From contig NZ_JANINI010000007.1 of the NCBI RefSeq assembly GCF_024580145.1, positions 95,361-159,360 of the forward strand: 64,000 nucleotides of DNA, given 5' to 3'. The notes under the pieces are model-generated. The model searched no databases. It had not been told where the DNA came from and saw only the letters and a list, made by a program, of their open reading frames with translations. Of this stretch, positions 39,618 through 47,939 are shown one piece after another. The position numbers and the translations under genes were made by a program. The DNA comes from Methyloversatilis sp. XJ19-49 (GTDB taxonomy: Bacteria; Pseudomonadota; Gammaproteobacteria; Burkholderiales; Rhodocyclaceae). Numbering within the stretch: the stretch's first letter is position 1; each line of letters starts with the position of its first letter.

Positions 39618-41105
39618 ATGGGCCGGGAAACGGAACTCAAGCTGGCGCTCGCCGAACACGGATGGCGTGCCTTCTCGCGGCATCCCCTGCTGCGCAAGGC
39701 GATCGCTGCGCCGCAGACGCACACCTTGCGCAACCTCTATTTCGACACGCCGGATTTTCGCCTGCGCGAGCAGCGCGCGGCGCTGCGGTTGCGCCGCGTC
39801 GGGCGGCGCTGGCTGCAGACGGTGAAATGCGCCAGCGCCGCCAGCGCCGGCCTGTCCTCCCGCCCGGAGTGGGAACAGCCCTTTACCGGCCAGTTCGATT
39901 TTTCGCAGGTCGATGACGCAGCGCTGCGCCGCCTGCTCGACGGGCTGCGTGACCGCGGCTTGCTGGCACAGGTATTCGAAACGAATTTCGAGCGGCGCGA
40001 ATGGCGTTTCGCGGCGGGTGACGGCGAACTGCTGTTGATGGCCGACCGCGGCATGATCGAAGCAGCCGGGCGGCGCGACAGCATTTCGGAGCTGGAACTT
40101 GAATTGGCCGGAGCACCGATCGAAGCGCTGCTCGACCATGCCGACACCCTGGTGCGCACCCTGCCTCTGCGTGCCGAATCGCGCAGCAAGGCGCAGCGCG
40201 GATACGCACTGATCGAAGACAAACCATGTCAGCCGGTGCGTGCCACGCGTTCGCCGGTCGACCCAGAAGGCGGCGCGCAGGACGCCTTCCGCGCGGTCGC
40301 GCTGGACTGCATCCAGCACTATCAAGCCAACGAAGTCGGTGCGCTGCAGTCCGACGCGCCGGAATTCATTCACCAGATGCGGGTGGCGCTGCGCCGGCTG
40401 CGCAGTGCGCTGCGCCTGTTCGCGCCGGCGCTGCCTGAAGGCATGGCGGCCGATCTCGCGCTGCCGCTGCGCGCGCTTGCCGGTGATCTGGGTGAGCTGC
40501 GCGATCGGGACGTGCTGCAATCCGAACTGCTCGCGCCCGTGCTGTCCCACGACGCGCCCGATAATCTGCACGCACTCGATGGCGCGCTCCATGCCATCCG
40601 GCAGCAGGTGCGCGACCGCGTGCAGAAAGCGCTGCAGGACGGCCGGCAGGCACGTCTGATGATGGCGCTGCTGCGTGCGCTGCACGAACTTCCGCCAGAC
40701 GGTGAAGGCAATCTGCGCACGCTGGCGCACAAGCGTCTGGCCCGTGCCCACGCGCGCATGGTCGATGGCTGCCGGCACGCGGCCGATGGCGACATCGGGG
40801 CGCTGCATGCGCTGCGCATCGACATCAAGCGGTTGCGCTACGCAATCGAATTCTTTGCGCCGCTGCTCGGGCCGCGCAAGACCAAACGGGCGATCGGCGC
40901 ACTGATGCAGGCGCAGGAAGATCTCGGCTTCCTGAACGACCTGAGTCAGGCCGGTCCGCGCCTGCTCGCCGCCGCCGGCGACGACCCCGCACTCGTGGCG
41001 GCCGTGGCGTTGATTGCACGTCATCACCTGCCGCGCTACCGCAGGATCGTCAGCGATGCACCGAAACTGCTGAAACGCCTGTCGCGCATGCCTTTGCCAC
41101 GCTGA
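39618..41105 (+). CDS. CYTH and CHAD domain protein (inorganic polyphosphate-related)
   Basis: A 495-residue soluble protein. The N-terminal CYTH domain begins GRETELKLALAEHGW (ExExK), which marks the triphosphate tunnel metalloenzymes. The C-terminal CHAD domain (about 215-495) has the His/Arg/Lys-rich helices FIHQMRVALRRLRSALRLFA and LHALRIDIKRLRYAIEFFAP. CYTH domains hydrolyse triphosphates and CHAD domains bind polyphosphate. The sixA-like gene follows about 80 bp downstream on the same strand. Confidence 0.92.
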   Translation: MGRETELKLALAEHGWRAFSRHPLLRKAIAAPQTHTLRNLYFDTPDFRLREQRAALRLRRVGRRWLQTVKCASAASAGLSSRPEWEQPFTGQFDFSQVDDAALRRLLDGLRDRGLLAQVFETNFERREWRFAAGDGELLLMADRGMIEAAGRRDSISELELELAGAPIEALLDHADTLVRTLPLRAESRSKAQRGYALIEDKPCQPVRATRSPVDPEGGAQDAFRAVALDCIQHYQANEVGALQSDAPEFIHQMRVALRRLRSALRLFAPALPEGMAADLALPLRALAGDLGELRDRDVLQSELLAPVLSHDAPDNLHALDGALHAIRQQVRDRVQKALQDGRQARLMMALLRALHELPPDGEGNLRTLAHKRLARAHARMVDGCRHAADGDIGALHALRIDIKRLRYAIEFFAPLLGPRKTKRAIGALMQAQEDLGFLNDLSQAGPRLLAAAGDDPALVAAVALIARHHLPRYRRIVSDAPKLLKRLSRMPLPR

Positions 41106-41183
41106 CATCGCCGTGCGTTCATTCCACTGTCACGCCCGGCGCCCACACTGCCGCGCGCCCTGAAAATGATGGAGGAGACAGAC

Positions 41184-41642
41184 ATGGAATTGATACTGTG
41201 GCGCCACGCGGAAGCGGTCGACACCCTGCCCGACGCGACACGCCGCCTGTCCGGCCGCGGCGAGCGCCAGGCCGCGCAGATGGCTGCATGGCTCAAGCCC
41301 CGGCTCCCGAAACAGACCCGCATTCTGGCCAGCCCGGCCACCCGCTGCCAGCAGACCGTGCAGGCGCTCGGCCTCGACTTCGAAACGTCCCGCCTGTTGT
41401 CGACCGACAGCTCGGTCGCCGACCTGATCGCCGCCTCCGAGTGGCCGACCGGCGGCGGCGCAGCGCTCATCGTCGGCCATCAACCCACGCTCGGCCAGCT
41501 CGCCGCCCTGCTGCTGTCCGGTCAGGAAGCGGACTGGACCGTGAAAAAGGGCGCGGTGTGGTGGTTCAGCAACCGGGTACGGGACGGGGAAACGCAGACG
41601 GTGCTACGCGCTTGCCTGGGCAGCGATCTGGTCGAAAACTGA
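41184..41642 (+). CDS. sixA: SixA-type phosphohistidine phosphatase
   Basis: Histidine phosphatase of 152 residues. The catalytic RHA motif is in LILWRHAEAVDT (R7, H8), with ASPATRCQQTVQAL and the second catalytic histidine in LIVGHQPTLGQLAALLL. SixA dephosphorylates phosphohistidine on HPt or PTS proteins. ATG 41184 has GGAGGAGAC-type sequence upstream. Its stop is close to that of the convergent O-antigen-ligase-like gene. Confidence 0.88.
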   Translation: MELILWRHAEAVDTLPDATRRLSGRGERQAAQMAAWLKPRLPKQTRILASPATRCQQTVQALGLDFETSRLLSTDSSVADLIAASEWPTGGGAALIVGHQPTLGQLAALLLSGQEADWTVKKGAVWWFSNRVRDGETQTVLRACLGSDLVEN

Positions 41643-41646
41643 CTCG

Positions 41647-43122
41647 CTACATTGAAGGAAATACAACGCCCTGCAACCAGAACCGGGGCTGAAAATGTCC
41701 GGCGCCGGTCCGCTCGAACGTTTCTGTCTCCCACGCTTCCAGATTGGATAACTCGGGCCAGATCGCCCACCACAGGATCAGCATCATGGCCAGCGGCGCA
41801 AAGCGAAGTACTTTCCACAGATTCGACTGAAGGGCCGTGAGCCGGACGGGCGGTGACTGATTGAGCGATAGCAGCCAGGCCACCAGCACGACGAAGAGCA
41901 ACTGGCTGTGCGGCGCACTCAGCAGACCGTCCAGTTGCGCCTCGATCAGCCCACCGACGATGCACATCCACAGCACCAACCGGATCGGATCCATTGAGGC
42001 CCCGGTTTCAATACGGCAACGCAGAAACTGCCGCCACAGCGCGCGAGCGGTTGCGGCGATGACCAGCAGCGCGAACGGCACACCCCACTCGTAAGCGAGC
42101 TGCAGCACGATGTTGTGCGTCGTGCTCGCGATGCCGTTGTTCGTCGCCGAAAACATCATCGGCCCGGCACCCAGCCAAGGCCGTTCGAGAATGCCCTGCC
42201 AGGCGCGGCGCCACAGTACATCACGGTTCGAAAGGCTGACCCCCTCGCGCAGGCGGTCCAGCGCATCGGTCGATGCCAGCCCGGTCACCCATGACGGCAT
42301 CTGCACGAACAGCAACTGATGCAGCACATAACCCGCCGCGATGGCCAGTATGCCGCGCAACGCGACGCGCCTCGCCGCCGGACTGCACAGGGCGGTCAGC
42401 GCCAGCGTGACCGCCGCCGCCAGCCAGGTCGCCCGGGTGCCGGAAAAGTAGGCGAGAGACCACCACAGCGCCGCAAGCACGAACAGCAGCCCGGGCAACC
42501 ATCGCACGAACGACGGCGCAAGCTCGTCGAACAGCCGCGGACGCAGCAGAAGCAGCGGCCAGGACAGCGTGACCCAAGCACCGAAAAAGCGCGGATTGAT
42601 GAAGCCTTCGAAGAAACTGAACGGGTCGGGCAGCAGGCCGCTGGCGAGCGACGCTGCGAGCCAGAGTAGCGAATTGGCGACATAGAGGGCGATCGACAGC
42701 TGCGCGCTCAGCAGCAGTGCATCGGATAGCCTGGCAATGCGGATCACCTCGGCCCACCAGATTGCAACGATGATCAGCAATGCGAGGGTGAGGGATTCGA
42801 CGAGTACCGGGCGCAGCGAAACGCCGTGGATGGCCACCACGGCAAGCAGCACTAGAGCGACAAGTGCATGCGCCCGGCACAGACGCGGCGCACTGCGAAA
42901 CGGCAAGAAAGGCAGGAATACGGTGGACAGCGTGAGGCCGATCAATTCCATCAGGCGCTGATGGTCATACCAAGATTGCGGGTACTCAAGTTTCAATACA
43001 AGAAGAATCTCGAATCCAGCCAGCAGAAACACGAGCGCCAAAATTAGGTCGCGGGCGTTCGGCCCAGCTTGTTGCGATTGCTGTTGTTGAGTTTGCGTCA
43101 AGTGAGTGATTGATGTCGTCAT
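41647..43122 (-). CDS. O-antigen-ligase-like membrane protein, probable pilin glycosyltransferase (TfpO/PglL type)
   Basis: Polytopic membrane protein of 491 residues with about a dozen hydrophobic helices. The Wzy_C-type block is visible around residues 180-360: NPRFFGAWVTLSWPLLLLRP, YFSGTRATWLAAAVTLALTA, and LERPWLGAGPMMFSATNNGI followed by ASTTHNIVLQLAYEWGVPFA. It lies just downstream of the pilin gene, the position of TfpO/PilO-type pilin ligases, and the pilin ends in serine, the residue such enzymes modify. A general O-antigen ligase is the alternative. ATG 43122 is preferred over TTG 43134, which lies in the terminator T-run. Confidence 0.78.
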   Translation of the reverse strand: MTTSITHLTQTQQQQSQQAGPNARDLILALVFLLAGFEILLVLKLEYPQSWYDHQRLMELIGLTLSTVFLPFLPFRSAPRLCRAHALVALVLLAVVAIHGVSLRPVLVESLTLALLIIVAIWWAEVIRIARLSDALLLSAQLSIALYVANSLLWLAASLASGLLPDPFSFFEGFINPRFFGAWVTLSWPLLLLRPRLFDELAPSFVRWLPGLLFVLAALWWSLAYFSGTRATWLAAAVTLALTALCSPAARRVALRGILAIAAGYVLHQLLFVQMPSWVTGLASTDALDRLREGVSLSNRDVLWRRAWQGILERPWLGAGPMMFSATNNGIASTTHNIVLQLAYEWGVPFALLVIAATARALWRQFLRCRIETGASMDPIRLVLWMCIVGGLIEAQLDGLLSAPHSQLLFVVLVAWLLSLNQSPPVRLTALQSNLWKVLRFAPLAMMLILWWAIWPELSNLEAWETETFERTGAGHFQPRFWLQGVVFPSM

Positions 43123-43132
43123 CGAGGTCAAC

Positions 43133-43168
43133 AAAAAAGGGGGACTCTCGATGAGCCCCCCCCCCTTT
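43133..43168 (-). terminator. Rho-independent terminator after pilA, with G10 tract
   Basis: On the minus strand a stem of GGGGGGCTC / GAGTCCCCC with loop ATCGA is followed by T6. The upstream arm lies in a run of ten guanines (43156-43165). It stands between the pilin stop and the ligase start, so only readthrough would transcribe the ligase gene unless that gene has its own promoter. Confidence 0.82.
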
Positions 43169-43183
43169 CATACCGCGGCGAAA

Positions 43184-43639
43184 TTAACTTCCAGCTGGGT
43201 ACGACTTCGTAATTGCTGCCGTCGCAACCGCATTGGTGATGTTGGCCGTGGAACTCGCCCACGTGATGCTAGCTGCACCCGCCGTAGCCGTCGGGTTAAG
43301 TGTGATGGTGCTCGAACTAGAAATGCCGGAACCGATACCATCCTTCAACGCAATCACGATCGTGCCGTCAGTGGTCGTTACTCCGCTCACTTCATTGGTG
43401 ACAAGGTCAGTCGGAATATTGAACGAACCTTCGTCGCATACCGACTCGTCACCACCATTTTCCTGGATACAAACGCCGACTGCGGTCTTGATGGAGCTGA
43501 TCGAAGCAAGAACGCTCTGAACCTTCGCCCGGACCGTGTAGTCCTGATACTGCGGAATCGCGATCGCCGCGAGAATACCGATGATGGCAACCACGATCAT
43601 CAGTTCGATCAGCGTAAAGCCTTGTTGAACCTTCTTCAT
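43184..43639 (-). CDS. pilA: Type IV major pilin
   Basis: Type IVa pilin of 151 residues. The class III signal [20 protein letters not shown] is cut by prepilin peptidase after G7, leaving an N-methylated Phe and the catalytic-site-required Glu5 of the mature protein. The hydrophobic alpha1 helix is followed by [12 protein letters not shown]. Two cysteines, C57 and C68, are close together in the first half rather than near the C-terminus. The protein ends SYPAGS with a terminal serine. AGGAGAG stands upstream of ATG 43639, with a sigma-54 promoter further up. Confidence 0.95.
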   Translation of the reverse strand: MKKVQQGFTLIELMIVVAIIGILAAIAIPQYQDYTVRAKVQSVLASISSIKTAVGVCIQENGGDESVCDEGSFNIPTDLVTNEVSGVTTTDGTIVIALKDGIGSGISSSSTITLNPTATAGAASITWASSTANITNAVATAAITKSYPAGS

Positions 43640-43694
43640 ATCACTCTCCTGGAATTTGAACGGAACGGGCGCCTGTGCGCTCAGGGTGATATCG

Positions 43695-43710
43695 AGCAAG
43701 GCGGGTGCCA
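43695..43710 (-). promoter_or_regulatory. Sigma-54 (RpoN) promoter of pilA
   Basis: The minus strand reads TGGCAC-N5-TTGCT, a full match to the -24/-12 consensus. Transcription would start near 43684, about 45 bases before the pilA ATG. AT-rich sequence upstream (about 43715-43755) could hold activator sites. In Pseudomonas, pilA is RpoN/PilR-dependent; no pilR gene is in the window. Confidence 0.85.
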
Positions 43711-43834
43711 GCTTTAGCGATTTTTTACAAACCGTTGAATTATTTAATTTTTTATTTCCGAACGTGCTGACACAGTTCGCAACAGATGCCTGCGTGCTGA
43801 CGTGCACAGGCATCATGTGACGGAAATTGTCAGT

Positions 43835-45466
43835 TCAGGGCTGGAAGCCGGGGATGGACGACAGGTCGACGTCGTCGATCTGTTCCGGGTCGAGGAAAGT
43901 TTCGGCGTACTTGAGATACACCTGTCGGCGCACGAACACGTCGAACAGGTCGGGGTCGATGTGGCCGTTCAGACGGAACTTGCCGAGGATGTGCAGGGCT
44001 TCCGACAGTCGCATCGGGCGCTTGTACGGCCGGTCCTTTGCGGTCAGCGCTTCGAATATGTCGGCGATGCCCATGACCCGCGCCTGCACGCTCATCTGGT
44101 CGCGCGCCAAGCCGCGTGGATAGCCCTTGCCGTCCATGCGTTCATGATGACCGCCGGCATACTCGGGCACATTGGTCAGATGGCGCGGCCAGGGCAGTGC
44201 TTCGAGCATGCGTATCGTCGATACGATGTGATAGTTGATGATTTCCCGCTCGGCACCGGTCAGCGTGCCTGCGCGTATGGTCAGATTTTCGACTTCTTCC
44301 TCGCTCAGGCAGGACCGTTCCGAGCCCTGTGAATCGGTCCAGCGCCAGCGGTGGGCGATCGCATGGACCCGCTCGACGTCGGCGTCGCTCATGCGTTCGG
44401 AACCGATGTTGGCGTGATGCAGGAAGGCACGGTCTTCGTCGATGTCGCGCAGCCGGTCGGCACCGTGACGCTCGATCTGGGCAAGCACGGCCGGCGAGGC
44501 ATTGAGGCCGGCAGCGAAGCGGCTGTTGAGTGTGGCCAGTTCGATGTCGCGCCGGATCAGTTCGAAGCGGGTGTCGATCAGTTCGATACGGTCGAAAATG
44601 GTCTGCAGCTTGGTGGCCTTGTCGACCACGTGCACCGGGGTCGTGACCTTGCCGCAGTCGTGCAGCAGACCGGCGATCTTCAGTTCGTAGCGGTCGGCTT
44701 CGGTCATCGTGAAGCCGGCGAGCGGGCCATCCTGCGTGTCATTCACGGCTTCGGCCAGCATCATCGTGAGCGTCGGCACGCGCTGGCAGTGGCCGCCGGT
44801 GTACGGCGACTTCTCGTCGATCGCGTTGTTGATCAGCGTGATGAAGGATTCGAACAGCGCTTCGAGCTGGCTCACCAGCTGGCGGTTGGTCAGCGCGATG
44901 GCGGCCTGCGAGGCCAGGGATTCGGCCAGCTGGCGGTCCGAGCCGGAAAAGATGCCGACGGCGCCGGTGACCGGATGCACGGCGTTGATCAGCTGCAGCA
45001 CGCCGATCACCGCACCCTCGTGGTTCATCATCGGCACGGTCAGGAAGCTGGTCGAACGGTAGCCGGTCCGGGCGTCGAAGGCGCGCGTGCCGGAAAAGTC
45101 GAAACCTTCTGCACGGTAGGCATCTGCGATGTTGACCGTCTGCCCCTTCAGCGCGCTGTAAGCCGCCACCATGGACAGGTTGGGTGAGCCGTCTTCGAGG
45201 TGCAGCGGCAGCGGCGGAAAGGCGATCGGCGTGCCGGTCGTGCCGCCCATCGCAATGCCCAGCGAGTCGGTACGCAGTATTTCGAAGCGCAGGTGCTCGC
45301 CCGCTTCGTCGATGCGGTACAGCGTACCGCCGTCGGCATGGGTGATGGTTTTGGCCGCCAGCAGGATCTTCTCGAGCAGCGCATCGATGTTGCGCTCGTT
45401 GGACAGCGCGCTGCCGATCTCGTTGAGCTGTTCCAGGCGCCGCAGCAGATCGTCGAGTGTATCCAT
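43835..45466 (-). CDS. GAF and HD-GYP domain cyclic-di-GMP phosphodiesterase
   Basis: A 543-residue soluble protein. The GAF domain (about 18-195) ends with TGYRSTSFLTVPMMNHEGAV and IGVLQLINAV. The HD-GYP domain follows, with H269-D270 in LLHDCGK and H440-H441-E442-x-x-D445-G-x-G-Y-P450. Both metal-binding halves are intact, so hydrolysis of cyclic-di-GMP is likely. The 170-residue distance between the HD and GYP motifs is longer than usual, showing an insertion. It starts 28 bp after the GspE-like gene and is the last gene of the signalling run; pilA follows with its own promoter. Confidence 0.92.
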   Translation of the reverse strand: MDTLDDLLRRLEQLNEIGSALSNERNIDALLEKILLAAKTITHADGGTLYRIDEAGEHLRFEILRTDSLGIAMGGTTGTPIAFPPLPLHLEDGSPNLSMVAAYSALKGQTVNIADAYRAEGFDFSGTRAFDARTGYRSTSFLTVPMMNHEGAVIGVLQLINAVHPVTGAVGIFSGSDRQLAESLASQAAIALTNRQLVSQLEALFESFITLINNAIDEKSPYTGGHCQRVPTLTMMLAEAVNDTQDGPLAGFTMTEADRYELKIAGLLHDCGKVTTPVHVVDKATKLQTIFDRIELIDTRFELIRRDIELATLNSRFAAGLNASPAVLAQIERHGADRLRDIDEDRAFLHHANIGSERMSDADVERVHAIAHRWRWTDSQGSERSCLSEEEVENLTIRAGTLTGAEREIINYHIVSTIRMLEALPWPRHLTNVPEYAGGHHERMDGKGYPRGLARDQMSVQARVMGIADIFEALTAKDRPYKRPMRLSEALHILGKFRLNGHIDPDLFDVFVRRQVYLKYAETFLDPEQIDDVDLSSIPGFQP

Positions 45467-45494
45467 GGCGTGCGTTCCGGTCAGTGCCCGCGGC

Positions 45495-47870
45495 CTACTT
45501 GATGCAGACCGCGCGAACCTGCTTCATGTCGGTCGCGCCCGACAAGACCTTTTCCATGCCATCCATCTTCAGTGTGCGCATGCCTTCCTGCAGCGCGGTC
45601 GCCAGCATGGTGGCCACGCGCTCGCGCTCCTGGATGTTCTTCTTGATTGCGTCGGTACCGATCATCAGCTCGTGCAGGCCGAGCCGCCCGCGGTAGCCGG
45701 TTTCACCGCACTCCGGGCACCCTTTGGCACGGTAGAGCGTGAAGCGGCCCTTGTCGTCGGCATACGCCTTTTTCCACTCATTGAAGATGCGCTCCATCGC
45801 GCCTTCGGCATCGACCACGAAATCGGGCGTACTGCGCATTTCCTCGCTGTACTCCTGCAGGAAATGCTTCATCTCGTCGTCGCTCGGGTGCCAGGCTTCC
45901 TTGCAAACCGGGCACAGCCGCTTGGCAAGACGCTGAGCGAGCACGCCCAGCAAAGCATCGGCGAAGTTGAACGGGTCCATGCCCATGTCGAGCAGGCGCA
46001 CGATGGATTCCGGTGCGCTGTTGGTGTGCAGCGTCGAGAACACGAGGTGACCGGTGAGCGAAGCTTCGATGCCGATCGCCACGGTTTCCTTGTCGCGCAT
46101 TTCACCAACCATGATCACGTCCGGGTCAGCCCGCAGGAAGGCGCGCATGATGGCCGGAAAGTCCAGCCCCGCCTTCTTGTTGATCTGTACCTGCCGCAAG
46201 CCCTTCTGCGTGATTTCCACCGGATCTTCGGCGGTCCATATCTTGGTTTCCGGCGTATTGATGTGGCCGAGTATGGAATGCAGCGTGGTGGTCTTGCCGG
46301 AGCCGGTCGGGCCGCAGACGAAAAACAGGCCGTAGGGCTTGCTGACAGCGTCCTTCAGCCTGGCGAGGTTGACCGGCAGCACGCCCAGCTTGTCCATCGG
46401 AATCGGCTCGCCGGCCGCCAGGATACGCATCACGACATCCTCGACGCCGCCGGCCGAAGGGATCGTCGCGACCCGCAGTTCGATGTCGAGCGGACCGAAC
46501 TTGCGGAACTTGATCTTGCCGTCCTGTGGTTTGCGACGCTCGGAAATATCGAGATCGCACATGATCTTCAGACGCGTGACCAGCGCGCTCCGGTAGCTGG
46601 CGGGCACTTCGATGTAGGGGTGCAGCGTGCCGTCCTTGCGGAAGCGCACGTGGGTCTTGTCCTTGCCCGGACGCGGTTCGATGTGGATGTCGGACGCGCC
46701 CTGCTGGTAGGCATCGATGATGATCTTGTTCACCAGCCGCACCAGTTCGTTGTCGGCGGCAGCGCTGACGTCGTCATTGCCGGAGTCCTGCGCGGATTCG
46801 TCCTCGCCCAGCATGTCCGACAGCAGGTCGCCGACGCTGGTTTCGTCCATCGTCGAGCCGTAGAACTGGTCGAGCGTCTGCACGAATTCCTTCGTCGTGG
46901 TGACGCGGAACAGCAGCTTGGACTTCGGGAAGATGTTGTTGACGACGCGCGCGCCCTTGACCTTTTCCGGGTCGAGCGCCATGACGACGATGCCGTCCTT
47001 GCCCTCTTCCACCGGCACCCACTGCTGCTCCTCGAGATACTCGCGCTTCAGATTCTTGATCAGGTCGAACGGCTTGATGCGTTCCGGCCGGAAGTGTTCG
47101 TAGGCGACACCGAAGAACTTGGAAAGCGATGCACCGATCGCCTGCTGCTTGACCTGGAAGTCGCGCGCCAGCACGTCCTCGACATCGACGCCCTTGCGCC
47201 TTGCCGCACGCGACGCCAGATCGAACTCCTGCGGCGACATGACGCCATCGACCACCAGGTAGTCGTATTTCGACTTCACGACGTGGGTGACCCGATTGCG
47301 CTGCTGGAAGGCAACCGCCAGCGTGTGCGCCATACTGAGCAAGCCTTCTTCGGCAAGTGCCGAGAATGGCTGGCCGGACTTGTTGTTGATCAGCTGGACG
47401 ACTCCGAGCAGGTCCTTCTTTTCCGGATCGAGAATGGGTGCGACCAGCATCTGCTTGGTGCGGTAGCCCGTCTTCTTGTCGACGCCGTCGAGGAAACGCA
47501 GGCTGGGCGAGTGCGACTTCAACTCCTCTTCGTCGTACACGTCGCGCAGATTCAGCAGCTGGCGGCTCATGCCGACGAAACCCGCCACGGACTGCTCGGT
47601 CAGCGGCAACCTGAGATCCTTGAAGGAATTGAGGCCGGTCTTGACCTTGGACACGATAGTGGACTTGTCTTCGCCCAGCACGTAGATCGTGAGGCGATCG
47701 GCATTGAACAGCGCAGAAATTTCCTGCGACAGCTCAAGCATGATTTCGTCGATGTTCGTGGTGGCGTGAATCTTCGTCGTGACGCCCTGAAGATTCTTGA
47801 AGAAGGCCAGCCGGCTCGATACATCGCTCATGGCGCCCAGATCACTCGCCGGCGGCATCACTGCACTCAT
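45495..47870 (-). CDS. GspE/PilB-family secretion ATPase with N-terminal GAF domain
   Basis: A 791-residue cytoplasmic ATPase. A GAF domain (about 25-190) carries TGYRTKQMLVAPILDPEKKD then LLGVVQLINN. A GspE/MshE-N-like region (about 200-320) follows. The secretion ATPase domain has Walker A GPTGSGKT (520-527), Walker B/Asp box ADPDVIMVGEMRD (581-593) and the His box HLVFSTLHTN. A tetracysteine zinc site is formed by C653-P-V-C656 and C718-P-E-C721. A typical PilB or GspE lacks the GAF domain. No pilC, pilM or gsp gene is nearby, so its machine is unknown; pilin export or a regulatory motor are both possible. Confidence 0.92.
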   Translation of the reverse strand: MSAVMPPASDLGAMSDVSSRLAFFKNLQGVTTKIHATTNIDEIMLELSQEISALFNADRLTIYVLGEDKSTIVSKVKTGLNSFKDLRLPLTEQSVAGFVGMSRQLLNLRDVYDEEELKSHSPSLRFLDGVDKKTGYRTKQMLVAPILDPEKKDLLGVVQLINNKSGQPFSALAEEGLLSMAHTLAVAFQQRNRVTHVVKSKYDYLVVDGVMSPQEFDLASRAARRKGVDVEDVLARDFQVKQQAIGASLSKFFGVAYEHFRPERIKPFDLIKNLKREYLEEQQWVPVEEGKDGIVVMALDPEKVKGARVVNNIFPKSKLLFRVTTTKEFVQTLDQFYGSTMDETSVGDLLSDMLGEDESAQDSGNDDVSAAADNELVRLVNKIIIDAYQQGASDIHIEPRPGKDKTHVRFRKDGTLHPYIEVPASYRSALVTRLKIMCDLDISERRKPQDGKIKFRKFGPLDIELRVATIPSAGGVEDVVMRILAAGEPIPMDKLGVLPVNLARLKDAVSKPYGLFFVCGPTGSGKTTTLHSILGHINTPETKIWTAEDPVEITQKGLRQVQINKKAGLDFPAIMRAFLRADPDVIMVGEMRDKETVAIGIEASLTGHLVFSTLHTNSAPESIVRLLDMGMDPFNFADALLGVLAQRLAKRLCPVCKEAWHPSDDEMKHFLQEYSEEMRSTPDFVVDAEGAMERIFNEWKKAYADDKGRFTLYRAKGCPECGETGYRGRLGLHELMIGTDAIKKNIQERERVATMLATALQEGMRTLKMDGMEKVLSGATDMKQVRAVCIK

Positions 47871-47939
47871 TCGATCACCTCGTTTCCGCCGGCCGGCGCA
47901 CACCGCGCGACGGCGTCGCGCAGATGTGCTGAAAGCAGG

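Noticed and set aside
43640-43816. N-terminal extension of the pilin to 43816
   Set aside because: It would place 59 residues before a perfect prepilin signal and would translate across the sigma-54 promoter.
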